Shown: positions 46,347 through 60,376, counted from the stretch's first letter. The stretch: DNA of 64,000 nt from Ooceraea biroi (GCF_003672135.1 NC_039507.1:5285624-5349623); one strand, 5' to 3'. Numbers and translations are program-made. The notes: generated from the letters alone by a model not told the origin.

Positions 46347-49300
46347 TGAAAGAGAAAACGGCTCGCGGAAAATAACGTTATGGAGTCGATGTATAGCATC
46401 GGTTTATTTCTAGTGCAACGCGAGATAATAAGCAAAAATATCGCAGAAAGCAATCCAAGTGGCACTCCGTGGCGCCAATGGAGAGCGTAATGTGTCGATT
46501 CATCGAACGATAGCATACGACGACGGCACGTGCCGCGCGCGTTAACATAATTTCTAAGGCTATCGTAATTTTCCACGACGTTGGAAGAAATGTACGAAGA
46601 TATAGCTGGCCGGGAGCGTGATCCACAACGCTCGAAACGGGAACGATCCGTATTGGTCGTTGGAATTGGATTTTTGCGAGTCCTCGTCCGGAGAACGCGC
46701 GCACACATCAGCCGAGCCGAGTGAAGAAAAACAAAACTTGTTTTTCCTTCAATAAGATACTGAGGGATATCGCGGAAAAAATGCGTGGAACGATACCCTT
46801 ACCCGATTTAGAATCTAACGTCCCAATAACGTGCTAATAGCACAAAAGTACGCGAAGAATTCTGCCCTCTGCGCAATCCTCATGTGCAGTTAATAAAAAA
46901 ATAACTCTGCACTTGTTGCACGCTGGAAGCACGTGTTGTATAATAATATTACACGCGGACTTTATTATGCAAATTGATCCCGGCATGACATGCTCAGACA
47001 TATGACGTGGTGTGTTGCATCGGTCATAAATTATATTACACGTTCATTTTCGGTGCTAATGCCCCGGCGACAGAAGGCACTCCTATGGTCCAATACTCTC
47101 GAATACCATCAGTTTCGTCATTTTATTCAAAATACAAAAACGATAAAATTATTCGCGATTACTTAAATGAAATTTTCATGTCAATTTTCAAAAGGATTCC
47201 CAACAATATCTTTGCACAGCGTTTTTCTTCGACATTTTAGTTAATTGCAAAGTAATAGCTCAATATCTCTCTATACTATCGTAGTTTTATTTACAAAAAT
47301 GCTGGAAAAAATCCGTCGTTAGCAGCAAGAGAAAAGTAATTTCGGCAGATAAGTAATATGAGCATGTGTTTGGTATCTTCTGCTCTCTAATCCGTAGCAA
47401 CGTGCATCATATTTGTACGCTTAAGTAATTTATCTACACGACACGATACAAAGCACATAAAGTAATCGGATTTGTCATTGAAGCGACGTGTAATGACATG
47501 TGGAATTTTTCAATGTGCATAAGTATAGCATCCTGATAAATTAAAAGTCTCGTATCGTCCAAGGAATTGCGAAATCGAAAGCGCGAAATGATGTAACAGA
47601 ATGCACGGATGATAGCTCGTAAAATAGAAGAATGACGGTAAAGAATAACGTGGACAACGGTGGCGGGGATACCGCAGAAACACAATCTCCTTGAGGATTA
47701 AACTGTTTACGAAGTTGCTTTTATAAATTGCATCTCTCGCGATGTAGCTGCAACACGCGCATAACGTCACTTAGTTTTTAATGAGTTTTATTGGGTGATA
47801 CGTAGCACGCACGTGTGTGTGTGTGCGCGAATATCGCCGTGTTTATGCCATTAATTAAAACCAACTTTTTACGATTCGCAAACGAAGAGAGATCCGGAAA
47901 TATCGATATTCATTCGAAACTATTTTAAAGAGAGAGCAATTGAAATGGAGATTATTGTACGTGTGTAAAGCTGCTTGCATAGAGATAACGTGTGACGCTA
48001 AATAGCCACGTGTGTGCGGACACTTGTACGCAATAAAAAATTAACAAAAAATATTATAATGTACCTTTTTATTTCTTATATTAATAAAATTCAGATCTAT
48101 ACACATTCAAGATTAGTTTCTACTTTAATCTGCTCCTTCCTCTTGTGTATACCTTCGTGATTTGGTCTTGAAAATCTTGTAAGGAGAAATCTATCCTAAT
48201 TTCGAGAATTTGTTCCTAAAATATCACGTCCATAAAAGATAAAACACTATAAAAATATTTTTATATATTTTATCTGGTCTCTCGTGGAGGGGGGCAAATA
48301 TATAATCGAACAAAAGTTCTACACTTCTATCCCATAAAAATGGCTTCCTTCTCATGCTTCGATAGAATTTTGATAAAAGATGTATTCTTTCTTCTGCAAA
48401 TTGTATTGCATTGCGTTTAGTGTTTTATTTTCTTCTATGCATTCTCTAGACTTGTCGTATAAGGGGAGAAAATGAAAATGTAGACAAAACCCATTGTGTT
48501 AACAATCATATATGTATAAAGAAAAAGTCATTGTTCGTCTATAAGTCTCTTGTTCTCTTATGGTTAGAACACAGTGGTAATACGTATGCACTTCAGTATC
48601 ACTCCGGCTATTATTGCATGTTATTATCTGCTTCGTATGAAAATATTATGTCAGTTTTAAAGCAGATGCAACAGCACGGAAGTGGTCATTGGTTATTCAT
48701 TTCTTGTGCAGTCATAAACAATCAGTAACACTTTACTCAAAGTGAACTGAACTCCCGTAAAAAAAACACAAAAATCACCATCACCTAGAAATTAGCGGTT
48801 AAACTATTTCTTGCTATCTACAATAGTATTATTCTCTCTCTCTCACACACACACACACCTGCGTTATCTTTTTTATTATAATTATGACGAAATCATGTTG
48901 CATTTAATACGTCGTAAATAATTGAAGACTGTGTTCTTAGTGAGATCAGAGAGTATCTTCAATATTGACCACTTATGGTAACAATATTCAGTTTTGGAGA
49001 CGTTATTCCTTGACCAACGTTAAGTATTCTCCGAAATAAAACTGATTATTTTTTATTCACTAATTCGTTCATAAATAATTTAATCGCTGTCGTTAATAAT
49101 TTATTTCTATAGTTCATTGCGACGTGCAACATCTCTCTTAACATCCTCTTTTCCCCAAAAAACAGATTCACATTAATAAAATAGCTATATGTATTATCTC
49201 AGTAAAAAAAGACTGTACAGTGTTTGAAAACTCGCTATCGAATTATAGGAACCCCATTAATTACGTTTATGAAATACAAAAGAGTAGATAACGGTAAATT

Positions 49301-50258
49301 ATGTACACTAACGATACTTACAACGATATACTATAATTTTATACGCATAAGTAAAGTCCGAAATGTGAAGGGATGGATTTCTGAATGACTAAACGTAAAT
49401 TAAATTGATATTCTGCATAGAAATATATTTTTCCCTCAGCCGATTACCAAAATAAAAATACGCGAAAATTATATCACAAAAAAATTTTGTAATAATAATT
49501 TTGGATCTATTAGCATGTCACATTAAAAAAAAAAAAAAAAAAAAAAAAAACAGATTTATGTGTACGTATAAATATATATTTCATCACATTGCAGACTTTA
49601 CTGCCGTCTAATATATATATATTAAACAGATAATTTAATTTATACACGTTACTACATCATGCGAGAGTAAATTAGATCGTTTCGTCAACGTATACTTTCA
49701 AGATCAAACTTATTCCTCTCATCTTTTTACACACTTTCGTTTTCGTCGAAGCGTACGTTAATATAAATTAATTTCCTCATACGTATACGCGAACATGAAT
49801 ATATTGCAATTTATTCCATTAATACTGACTAATCCTAGGCACACGCTAATCGATACGTCAAATCTGATGTAAGAGTGACGCGTCACGCTCTATATCGATA
49901 TATACATCCTCTGATCAATATACATTGTTCGTCTCTACTTTTTGACGATTGGACTGATATCTCGAATCACAATTAAATGTTAGAAATAAACCGCGATCTG
50001 CGTGACCACCTCTTCGCTTTAAGTAAATTACTCAAATACATTGGAGTGTTTTTTTTGGAGTAAGATATTTCGTAGGTATATATTTCGATGTTTACTCTCT
50101 TGCAAGTTCTAGCCTAATCAGTTAAAAATGGAAGAATTGGTGTAAGTCGAGCTCGAGGCAGATCTCTTACTTTATGTTCGCGACAGCGCGCCGCAAGCCC
50201 TCGGTCTCTGACAGCAGCAGAGACTGCACAGTCTTGCCGCAGGGCCCAGCTCTTCCGA
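46347..50258. other. Non-coding stretch downstream of tankyrase
   Basis: No gene recognised. It includes a CT/CA repeat (48832-48858) and a 26-base A tract (49525-49550). The right end is the tankyrase 3' UTR. Confidence 0.5.
49525..49550. repeat. Poly-A tract of 26 bases
   Basis: Homopolymer followed by CAGATTTATG. No retroposon body was recognised next to it. Confidence 0.9.
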
Positions 50259-53200
50259 TCACCGTTCCTCGACGCCCTCGCTGCTGCCGCTCTCCTGTTG
50301 GGGCCTCGCGATCTGGTAGGTGATCAGATACTCCGGATATGCCTGTTCGCCCCGGTAGACGACGTATTCGGGGAACACCAGGCCGCCTTGCGACGGCCTG
50401 CCCATTACGCTGTGGTGGCCAGGTGGGGCGTGCGCCATCTTCATCGCCGAGAATTGTAGAAACGACTTGCCGAGCGTGACTCGACATAGCAGCAAGTGCC
50501 TGCAAGAGCAGAGAAATAGAAATGTAACCGTGCTGTCCAATCTATAAAAAAAAAAAAGAAAGTGGGGGCACGGCAACGCGTTCATAGAGGTGGTAGTCAA
50601 TGGTGAAAGTTGCTCTGCTACCAATAAACTTGCAGTCTTTTAAAGACCCAGTTGTGAAAGTGCCTACTTCTCCTCTACAAAGACATCTAATTTTCTTCGG
50701 TTCGAATTTCCTTAATTCTCATTTTCTCTCTTTTATCTACCTGTGACAAATGTAGCAGCTTCGGTCCTTATGCGCGGGACACCCCGTGCCGCCGCATATG
50801 CCGTAAACATACTGATTGCTTTTGCTGCTATGTTCCGCGAAGTAAATGCCCGCGCCGAACATTCCACCGATATACGCATGCCGCTCGTCGAAGCCCTTCT
50901 GCACAATGGCGTTAATGAACGGACTGCCGTGGAACAGCATTCTCTCGTTCGCCTGTGACACCGTCGACGTGGGAGCACCACGTGGTCCGGTACTGGGAGA
51001 GGCGGGAGCAGCAGCGCCGACTTCCTCGGCTACCTCCTGTCTCCTATGCGCATACCGCTCCCACAACTTGCGATTCTGGACTTTTTGTATCTACAAAAAA
51101 TATATATATTTTTCATCAAGCATGAATCATTGAACGAAGCGTAAATCAAGTGTATATTAGGATCTTAATAGAAATCACGTACTCTGACTATATTGTAACG
51201 TGAAAAGATACCGCCCGAGTGGCCGTTGTCCCTGTGCTGCCTGATGGTGCTTTGCATTTCTTCCTCGACCGCGAGAAATTCCTTGTCCTCTGCCAGTAGG
51301 TCCACCAGCAGGGTGCCGGGATTTATGGAGGGTTGCCATAGGGAGCCCGCTGCCGTGTTCAACAACTTGTCCATGCCCTTGATCAATTTATGCCTGTAAC
51401 CGTAAGCCGACACTCCGACCTGCTTCAAATCCTCGTGGCCCATTTCCGCCAGTATGTCCAGCGTGATTTGCTCACGTTCGAACAGCTCCAGCAGATGCTC
51501 CAAGCCGAGACTCTGCAGGAAGCCAGCGACGGTCGTGATGGCACTATTGTGCTCTTTACACATGTCTTTGGATTCCTTTTCGGAGCACGGCTCGCTTGGC
51601 GGCATCGGGCTCAGGCACGATGTTGGACGGGCCAGCGGTACGCACAGAGTCATAGCGGCGCCAGACGGCATGATGACCGTTTCTTGAGTAAGAGGCGGTG
51701 GCGGAGTCACCGGAACTAGATGGAAAAAAAATGAGAATTACTCGTTAATTAGTATGAATAAATTAATAAATAATTAATAAATAATTACAAACTGTTCTTA
51801 CCGGATACGATACTAGGCGGTCTACTGTTAATGGAATTGCCGCCGGTATTATTCACCATGTTGCCGGAGGGTACTGACGGAACGATTTGTTGAGAAGCCA
51901 TAGCATCTTGCAATAAACATCTTACATCGTCCGCGCTGGCCAAGTCCACCGGAGTCTGTCCTTCCTGATTCTTTAAGAATGGATCGGCGCCGTGGGCGAG
52001 TAGAAGGGCGCACAACTGTGTCCGACCTTTCTGCGCAGCTTCGTGAAGCGGAGTAAATCCCCATTTATCCGTTGCGTTCACTACGGTATTATATTTGATG
52101 AGCAAAGCTGCGATGTCCAGGTGACCGTAACTCGATGCGTTATGCAGCGGAATAAGGCCGCCTTTATCTTGCGCGTTCACGTCTGCACCACGTTCAAGCA
52201 AGAATTCAGCCACTTCCAGGTTATTATACCCCGCTGCATAATAAAATACACAATTTATGTATTACAATTGATAAGCACGGAATATTGTTTCTAAGAAAAT
52301 TACAAAATCTTTTTATGTTCTTTTCTAGAAAAAGGTTTCCTTTCTTGAATTATATTAAAATAAATTAAATTATAATATTAATAACACAAAGTGCAAAAGA
52401 AATCTGAAAGAAATAAATGTAGAATTGAATAAAATAAAATAAAGAAATTTTATTGAGGCATTATTTAAAATAAAAGATCATCGAGATAGAGATCGTCATA
52501 AAAAGCAAATTACCGGCCAAGTGTAACGGAGTGCTGTTCCGTCCTTGCGCATCTCGGCAGTTAATGTTATCTTGCGTAACCAGTCTTTGAACTCTGGCTA
52601 AATTGCCTTTCTTTGCCGCGTCGAGAAGAGCGCTATTTCCACGTAGTAAATCCGCTACGTCCTGGTCACCGTCTCTCACTAAATCCAACGGCGTCGCGCC
52701 ATCTCTGTTCTTCTTCGTGGCGTCCGCTCCGTGTCTCAGGAGTAATCGCACTATCTCGTACTTGCCCTTGGCGGCAGCCTCGTGAAGCGGAGTAAATTTC
52801 CATAAATCGGCGACGTTCACCGACGCGCCGTGCTTTACTAATAATTCCGTGACTTCGTAGTGGCCATAAGAACAAGCGTTGTGAAGAGGAACCAATCCAC
52901 TGTCAGATTCAATCGCAACGTTAACAATTTAAATTACACCAGTAAATTGTAAATATTAAATTATGGAACATATATTCGAGAAATTATAAATACTTAAAAT
53001 TATAATACATATGTAAATTTATTTCAACGAGAAAATATCAATGATTGATTTGTAAATTTTTCCCGATTTTTTACAAAATAGGTAGAAAAAGGTAATAAAA
53101 ATATTTCAAAACAATATAATCGTAAACCGTAATTACCCTTTATCTTTGGCATGCACGTCTGCACCGTGTGCTAATAGGTATTCTACAACGGGCACTCGGT

Positions 53201-56200
53201 TGAAACCCGCTGCAAAGTGCAGCGGAGTTGAGTGCCTGCCGTCCAAGTCGCGGCAATTCACAGCATGCGGATTGGCCTGTAATATCCGCTCCACCGCGGC
53301 GAGATCGCCCGACTTGCTCGCCTCCAACAGTTGTGCCTCCGCGTCATCGGTCCCGCTCGGTGGATCTACCAATTTAATCGCTTTAAGACGAAAATATTCA
53401 GCCGAACGAATCTCGAGGACGAATCGAGATCAGATTAATTGCGCTCACCTTGCAGTATTTTCAGCACGTTCTCGGCGGCTATTTGCGCCGCCGTGTACCC
53501 CTGAAGGGACACTATCGAAGGGTCGACGTTGTACGACAAGAGTATTCTGCAAGCCTGCATGTTATCCTCTCTGGCACACCTAGTAAGGAAGTAATTAATT
53601 GATGATTTGTGAACTCCTAACAGTATTGAAAAATCACTCATCGCTTTCTTTCGCACTTGGACCTGCGAATCGAAACGAGTGGTTTTCTAGAACAAAGATA
53701 CCTGTGCAGCACGGTCTGTCCTAGACCGTCGAGCGCGTTGACCTTGGCATTATGCCGGAGTAGTATGTCCATCGCGTCATAGTGCGAATGGTCGGTTGCC
53801 ACGTGAAGCGGCGTGAGGAAGTCTTTATTTTTCTCGTTCATAGCGGCATTCTTTCGGATCAAGGCCTCGATCACTTGCTTTCTCTTTGCGTAAGGCGACG
53901 CTACCGCGCAATGCATTGGTGTGTCTCCCGTGTAGGGATGCTTGAAATTCACGACTTCTTGAGACAGATATTTCTTCAGTTTAGTAAGATCTGCCTGTCT
54001 GCAAGCGTCTAATAGGCAGTGACCCTTGTATTCGTCTACAAGTCATATTGGACATCAATTAAATCCATTTGTGTATAATATTTCGTATATTTTAGGAAGA
54101 GACTAGAAAGGAAATAAAATAGGAGAATAAACGATAGATACTCGCTCCGTACTTACATGCTAGTCTCTCTTGTAATTCGAGTGTCGGTGCTACGTCGATA
54201 GCGCTTTTACTATGGCAGTTCAATTGCGTCGGATCGGCACCTTCGCTCAATAACAAGGAACAAACCTCTGCTCTGGATTTACTCGCGGCTTCGTGCAGCG
54301 GGGTGAACGTCCAAAGATCACTGGCATTGACGGCGGCACCGTGCTTCAGAAGTGCCTCAGTTACTTCGAAATGGCCGTACGAACAGGCGTTGTGAAGTGG
54401 CACAAGACCTCTAAAAGTACAAGGATCAAGCGTTTGAATAAAAGAAGCACGAATATTGTAAATAAAGTGGGGAGTAAATTTCTTTGTGAAGTTTTTTTCA
54501 AAGCACGTTGTCGTGGAAATCTGATATATTATACAAACCCTTTATCCTTGGCATGCACATCAGCGCCGTTCTGAAGAAGGATCTGTACCACTCTGGATCG
54601 GTTATATCCAGCTGCTAAGTGCAACGGCGTAGATCTTCTTCCGTCACTGGCGTGACAATTGACGTTTAGTGGATTTAACAGCTGCAACAGCCGTTCTTCG
54701 TTTCCAGATCTAGCGGCTTCTAAGAGCTCGTCTTTTCTATACTCTCCTGTTAGTACTGGTTTAGTAGAGGCATCAGCTACCTCTAACGCAGTCTTTCCTT
54801 CAGTATTCCTAATGTTTACATCTGCTCCGTGCTGTAGCAGAGTAATACATACGTCTATTTTACCCTGTCGAGTACAATGAAGATGAAAAAGTTAGACACC
54901 ATTTCCATCTTCAGCGGTTAATGTCCGTTAAAGAATCACAATAAAAATGAATATGCTCTCGCTTTAAAATAAGCACCTTAATCGCCGCCTCATGCAAAGG
55001 CGTGAAATTCCAATTATCCCTTGTATTTGGACTCGCTCCTGCTTCCAAGAGCAGTCTCACGACATCGCAATGTCCGAAGGAGCACGCATTGTGCAATGGA
55101 TGTAAACCACCATCGTCACGTGCTTGAATTGATGCACCAGCGGATAGAAGAAATTCTACAACGTCCTTTCTACCATATCCTATGAGATTTTAAAATTTCA
55201 TGTATTAATTATATATAATTATTCGCATAATGGTCTTTCTTTCTATTAAAAATACAGTAGTAATATTCCGCATAGTCTATAATATATATAAAAATATATA
55301 TGTGTTACACGTAGACACACAACAATTTCTTAATTTAACTTTTCATAAGAATTTCTATATTTTACATACAGTACATAGTAGAATACATAATGTCTTTTTT
55401 ATGTACAAGGCACAATATTTTTTTCGTGTTGCAAAAAATTAACTGCTTATATTAAATTCAAGTTAATTATTTTCATATTATTATACACACATAACAAATT
55501 TTAGAATATTGCAACTTACTATAAAATATAAACAACAAAATTAGATAAATATTTCCAATTAAGGATCATAATGTTAGAAGTCTTCGACTGATAATTCCAT
55601 AATTCTGTAATAATATTTCTAAACCTGTGTTTCTTTATTTTGTTTAATTAATAACATTTTTAGACTTCTTTTAGTAAAATTTAATCAAATTCATATCTAT
55701 ATAAATTTTTAGTACAATTTACACTCGTGTATTCATCCTAAAGAGTCTCGTCAGAATGTATCTCTTATCTTAATAATGATACTTTATAATTCTCTCCTCT
55801 CTATGAATGAGATTACGGTGTGTGACGTTACACTGCTACTGCACGTTTGACTTCACGAGCTGCGATCAGCTGAACGTCATGCTCACTTGTTAGCTTACTT
55901 TCGCCCGTGAATCCAAGTGCCTGAGAAGACACTTTAAAATTCCAGCAACCCAGAAATAACGTTGCTCGAGCAACAACACTCGGAGCAAATCGAGAGTTCG
56001 ACTCACCAGCTGCAAAGTGCAACGGCGTGGACTTGCGTCCGGCGGTGTCGCGGGCGTTGACCGTCTTCGGGTTGACCAACGCCTTCACCTTCGCGAGATC
56101 GCCGGTCTTGCAGGCCTCGAAGAGTTCACGTAGCGGGTCACCGCCACCGCCGCCGCCGCCGCCCGATCCGGACAGCGAGTCCGCCGCGTTCGTTAACGTC

Positions 56201-56217
56201 GATCTACGTCCTGCCAT
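50259..56217 (-). CDS. TNKS: Tankyrase (ankyrin-SAM-PARP poly-ADP-ribosyltransferase)
   Basis: Twelve exons join in frame to 1214 residues: 56217-56007, 55179-54977, 54864-54539, 54410-54157, 54035-53702, 53579-53449, 53380-53137, 52899-52514, 52233-51802, 51715-51183, 51090-50741 and 50499-50259. After a poly-Gly N-terminus (no vertebrate HPS region), ankyrin repeat clusters fill about residues 30-810. A SAM domain lies at about 902-960 (FLQSLGLEHLLELFEREQ) and a PARP domain at about 985-1195. The catalytic H-Y-E set is His1072 (MLFHGS), Tyr1101 (GIYFA) and Glu1179 (PEYVVYRG). The tankyrase-specific zinc site is CPAH plus CYIC. Known role: it PARylates partners bound by the ankyrin clusters, for example Axin in Wnt signalling. 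The length matches the family (1166-1327 in human). Its 5' end faces another gene across 569 bp. Confidence 0.97.
56138..56163 (-). repeat. Poly-Gly coding trinucleotide repeat in tankyrase exon 1
   Basis: CCG/CCA repeats on the plus strand encode about eight consecutive glycines near residues 19-26 of tankyrase. Confidence 0.9.
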
Positions 56218-56786
56218 CGCTTCACACCGCCATTTTTACGCCGTCGCGCCGCCCGACGACAAGCCTCGCGACGCAGTTGCGACAGGCAGAGGCATCTCAC
56301 GCTCGAAGGTAACTCATCAGCGTCGTCCGATGACACGCACGCCACAACAGAACGAATGGACGGACATACGGACAAACGGACTGACGGACGGACGGACGCA
56401 AGCACGAAAAGACGGGTTGCTAGGGAAGCAGCTGGCCGCACTGGCGACGTTTCCTCATACGTCGTCGATTGATACTATTTTAGAACCGCGACCATAGATA
56501 AATTTTTCGTTATCGGCAGAGGGTAAGTTACCGATCTGTCGATCAACGTAAATGCCTTCGTTCTGCTAGTTTATTCGCGCGCTGATGGCCGATTGGCCGG
56601 TTTGTTCGCGTGATCTACTCGCAGGAAATCCTCCGCCAAAGAAAAGTATTTCGCGATAACACGCGTTGCCGCGCGTCGACAACTGCGCGCCATTAACGGG
56701 ACGAAGAAGAAGAAGCCGCGCGTCGACAACGTGATTAATTAACGCGATTAACTACTCGCGGACGAGTTTCATGTCGAAGTAACGCG
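56218..56786. promoter_or_regulatory. Bidirectional promoter region, tankyrase and small acidic protein gene
   Basis: The 569-bp CpG-rich interval lies between two divergent start codons. It contains GGAC-type short repeats (about 56357-56403, on the plus strand GGACGGACAT and similar). No TATA box is obvious on either side, as usual for housekeeping promoters. Confidence 0.6.
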
Positions 56787-57406
56787 ATGGATTCCTGCGA
56801 CGACCTATTCGCTATCAGCGACGAGGAGATGTCATCGCCGGTGCAGACCGTGCACGTGCAGTCGAATCCCGTCGAGGAGCACCTGTTGAAACAGTTCGCC
56901 GATGTCCAGAACCGAATTGATAGCGCGACGAACGAGATCGTGGATATGAAGGCGACCACCGCGCGCATTTTAAATGCTCTACAGTGGCGCGCGCTCTACG
57001 GCGAGGATCCGAGTTCAGATTCCGACAGTGACGTGAGTTGATACTTCGTTCGATTTTTACCATTCGATGTGATGTGCTTCAAGTGATCTTCCGTTCCCTC
57101 GTGTAACTTCTTTGGCGAAGTGTATGTTTGGTCTCAATACAATCTTGTATTGCTACGTTCATCAACTTTTTTCACAATCTTTCTCATGCGACTTTCTTGT
57201 GTCATATTATGTTGCTGTTATTAATTTTTTAAGTATGTCCAATTTTACAGTTGTACACTGTAGAAGGAGAACCTATCACACGGAAGCAGAAGAGTCACGG
57301 AATCAGTGATGCGGAGAAAAACTTGGAGATAGTCTCGCAGTGGCAGTGTGTTCTTCAAGATAAGTGGATTATTGGAGTAGAATTGCAGAACAGGTCGCGT
57401 TGGTGA
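56787..57406 (+). CDS. Small acidic protein of unknown function
   Basis: Exon 56787-57032 (82 codons, MDSCDDLFAISDEEM, then a helical segment, ending DSDSD at donor GAC|GTGAGT) joins in phase 0 to an exon from 57251 (acceptor TTTTACAG) that reads LYTVEGEPITRKQK to WIIGVELQNRSRW and then TGA at 57404-57406, giving 133 residues. An AATAAA lies at about 57413. However, TTG|GTGAGT overlapping the stop is itself a strong donor, so a longer product is possible. The first half looks like a coiled coil and the second like a beta-rich segment. No family was recognised with confidence. It shares a promoter region with tankyrase. Confidence 0.65.
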
Positions 57407-58630
57407 GTCTTTAATAAACTGTCACGCTTCAAACAACTACTGCTTTCTATTCTAATATGATGAAAACAATGTAGAAAGGAAAAATGATATATATCTAGAA
57501 GAATAAAAAAGATATATCAAGTATTGATGAAATTAAGTATTCGGCACATAGAATATAGTACAAATCATCTTTATTCAACAATATTTCACCTTTTAGATAT
57601 AGAAATTTATAACGAGATACTCCTGTACCATTCAAATCAAAAGAGTTCTGCAATTTTGTGTAAATTTCTTATTTAAAACATAGGTGTTAGAAGTGGCCAA
57701 TATATCTCAATCAATTATATCAAACTCATGTTTCTGATCATTTTAATGTTTTACTTTTGAAAAATGTATATTTTATAACCCATTGGAAAGAGAATAATTT
57801 AATTCTATCAAATGTTTTCCTCTTAAAGGGATACAATGTGACAAGTTAGGTATTTCAACATTTCATACCATGTTTCTCCCAAGGCAGTACTATTACCGCA
57901 AGTGGTACTGTATAATTATGCATACAAATTATTGTGCAGTTGTCAGAAACTATCTGGTGACATCTAGATACCTTTATTGCATTATGCAAGATCAAAGCTA
58001 TCACAAATTGTTCTTGATTCTGTATCATATTTTAGAATTTCTTTTAAATCTACCTACATTTTACTTAAGTCAGTTTTATTGCATTTCTATTTAAAGGCTT
58101 TAGCAATTTTTATGACTAATGGAACACTCAATCTATCTTATGTTATTAAAAAGGAAGATAATTAAGAGAGATGTGTAAATTTTGAATAATTAGGTATGCA
58201 CCAAGCAAGACTTTAAACCTGACAGCTGTTTTTTGTAAACAAATTTGTAAAAATTTGGTTTGAATCATACATCTTTTATATTTGCAAGACATTTTTGTAA
58301 TTATTTATCATAAATTTCATTCGTGTCCCTCACACATGCTTCGTGTGACATATAACAATTTGATAAACTTTAACATACTAAAATCCTCGATATAATAACG
58401 TAATATATATGCAAATTACAAAACAAGATATTAAGTATCTATTTCATTCTTAAAATCCTATGTAAGAAATGCATCGACGGCATGATTGTTATTATGTACA
58501 TATTAAATATCATAGTCTCTTCTCTTTTTAAATTCATTTAAATACTATCTACAATTTCGTTGTATATATGCATCATTCCAATAAGAGATTTTGCGTGTTC
58601 GCACACGGTACACGCGACATGATGGCAATA
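57407..58630. other. Non-coding or unresolved stretch between convergent genes
   Basis: Holds the 3' ends of the small acidic protein gene (+) and the sulfotransferase (-). Frames around 57870-58165 are open, but I could not link them to the upstream exon without an immediate stop. Confidence 0.4.
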
Positions 58631-60376
58631 TTAATTCTTACATATTAATGTAGTAACTTCGTCTCTTCCAAACTCTAGATATTCCTCAGGCGAATAGTCA
58701 AACAATACAAAATCATATCTGCAAAATGTAAAATAGAGCATTTTACCATTTTACACTGTTATATATGAAAAATAACGTGTAGATTTCATGAACTATCTCT
58801 GTGACATACCTGAACATTTCATAGAGCTCATATATCTGTGTTTTGGATAATTGCGTAAAATAATTTTTTACTACATCTTTCGTTTGGACACCCCTAGTTG
58901 GATTCTTCCATTCTGGTTTAATGATGTGTCCCACATGAGCGTGCCTGATAAGATAGTTCTGGTCATCCTGTAACGAGAAACACATAATCTCAGAAGTTTT
59001 GCGGAAAATAATTGAACAAGACTAAGCTTTTCAAAAATATAAATAATAAAATGTTTCTCATTATATTAGATTTTATGTGGATAATTAAAAGTTACTCACA
59101 TGCAACGTCTCGAATTTAGCTATCACGTCGAATCGCACTTGACAAGGTGTGCAGAAATTTACAACTGGTGTCCAATGCATATCGAGATCGTTTCCTGTTT
59201 TCCATTGACACAATAACCATCGCACGAATTCCTCAAACAGCGGGTATCTTGGTCCTTGCTTTGTATGCGTCTTTGGATTCTGTACAGAAAATAGAAAATC
59301 AATATTGTATATGTTTCTTTATTAACAATTTCTTTAATTTATACTGTCAATATGAGTATTACATTCAATTCGCAATATTTAGAGAAAATTGACTTCAAAT
59401 TCCTCCATTTGTTCGTAAGTGGTTTCTATTTGCTCTAAATCTCCCTATATTTAAATTCTCTTTGTAATTTTCTTTTTATTGGAATTTTTATTTATTTCGA
59501 TTCTGAGTATGGAAATATGAAGAATTCTTGTCTAAGTGAATTTGTATCATTCTTGCAAATTATCAGATAATATTACCTTTGCTCTATAATGCCAAACTAT
59601 GTGTGTACCGAGATTGCTGTGAAACGTGTGTGGCAGACTATGCTCCAATTTGTCCCGGTAGGCGCTGAGCAGTCTTTCGAATGGATGTCGCACTATTAGA
59701 AAACTGATGCTGTCATTCAGATATTTAGCTAGTTCTATCGCGGTGTGCCTAGGGTACCTCTGTCTAGCCAGCGAGACTGGTACTGCTTTGGAGGCTCTTA
59801 GGAATTGCGGACTGTATCTGTAATATAATGTACTGATGATTATTTATGAAATCGAAGAAGTAATTATAATTAAAGTAATTTATAATAATTAGCATCTGAT
59901 CAGCAGCAATTTTTTTAAAGAGCGAAAATATAAGATTTGATCGGAGAAAAAAGTCAAGGATAATTCCAATAATTCTCTAATATTTTCTGTAATACTATTT
60001 TTTTATAATCCTATTTCGCAATTTGCAATAATAAATTCTGCGTTTCTTATAACGTTATTTCTAACAACCCTATTTTTATTGACGATAAGTTCTACTGTGT
60101 AAATAGCGATGCGATTTACCCTGCAAGTAAATTAAAATTATACATCCACGACGTGGAGGCTGCTTTGAAAATGTTGCACCATATAAGATGATACTCTTTA
60201 TTTACAAGGAACTCCCAGGCGTTGGGTCTGTGAAGCGAATCGTTTCCAGGACGGTCGAGTCCTTCCTCCGCGCATTTTTCCGCTAAGAATTTCCGCCTGG
60301 CTGTTAGACGCCGCTCGGTTTCCGCTGCGGCGATCTGCTCTAATATTCTTTCCTCCGGTGTCAGATTCGCGTCCTG
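58631..60376 (-). CDS. Carbohydrate sulfotransferase, HNK-1/chondroitin type (CHST11-like), N-terminus missing
   Basis: Five exons, 60376-60120, 59817-59577, 59279-59100, 58967-58810 and 58718-58631, join in frame to 307 residues including the whole catalytic part. The 5'-phosphosulfate binding loop (WCNIFKAASTSW) and the 3'-phosphate binding motif (LIVRHPFERLLSAYRDK) of the Sulfotransfer_2 family are present, as is the C-terminal YDFVLFDYSPEEYLEFG. Family members use PAPS to sulfate glycans in the Golgi lumen and begin with a cytosolic tail and membrane anchor. Neither is here. The first exon starts at an acceptor (TTTCAG|CAGGAC), and the ATG at 60385 lies in the polypyrimidine tract, so the anchor exon is further upstream, possibly beyond the window. 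Confidence 0.88.

Noticed and set aside
56027..56497. 156-codon plus-strand ORF over the tankyrase first exon
   Set aside because: It is antisense to the real exon and its promoter, and the Pro run is the complement of the tankyrase poly-Gly.
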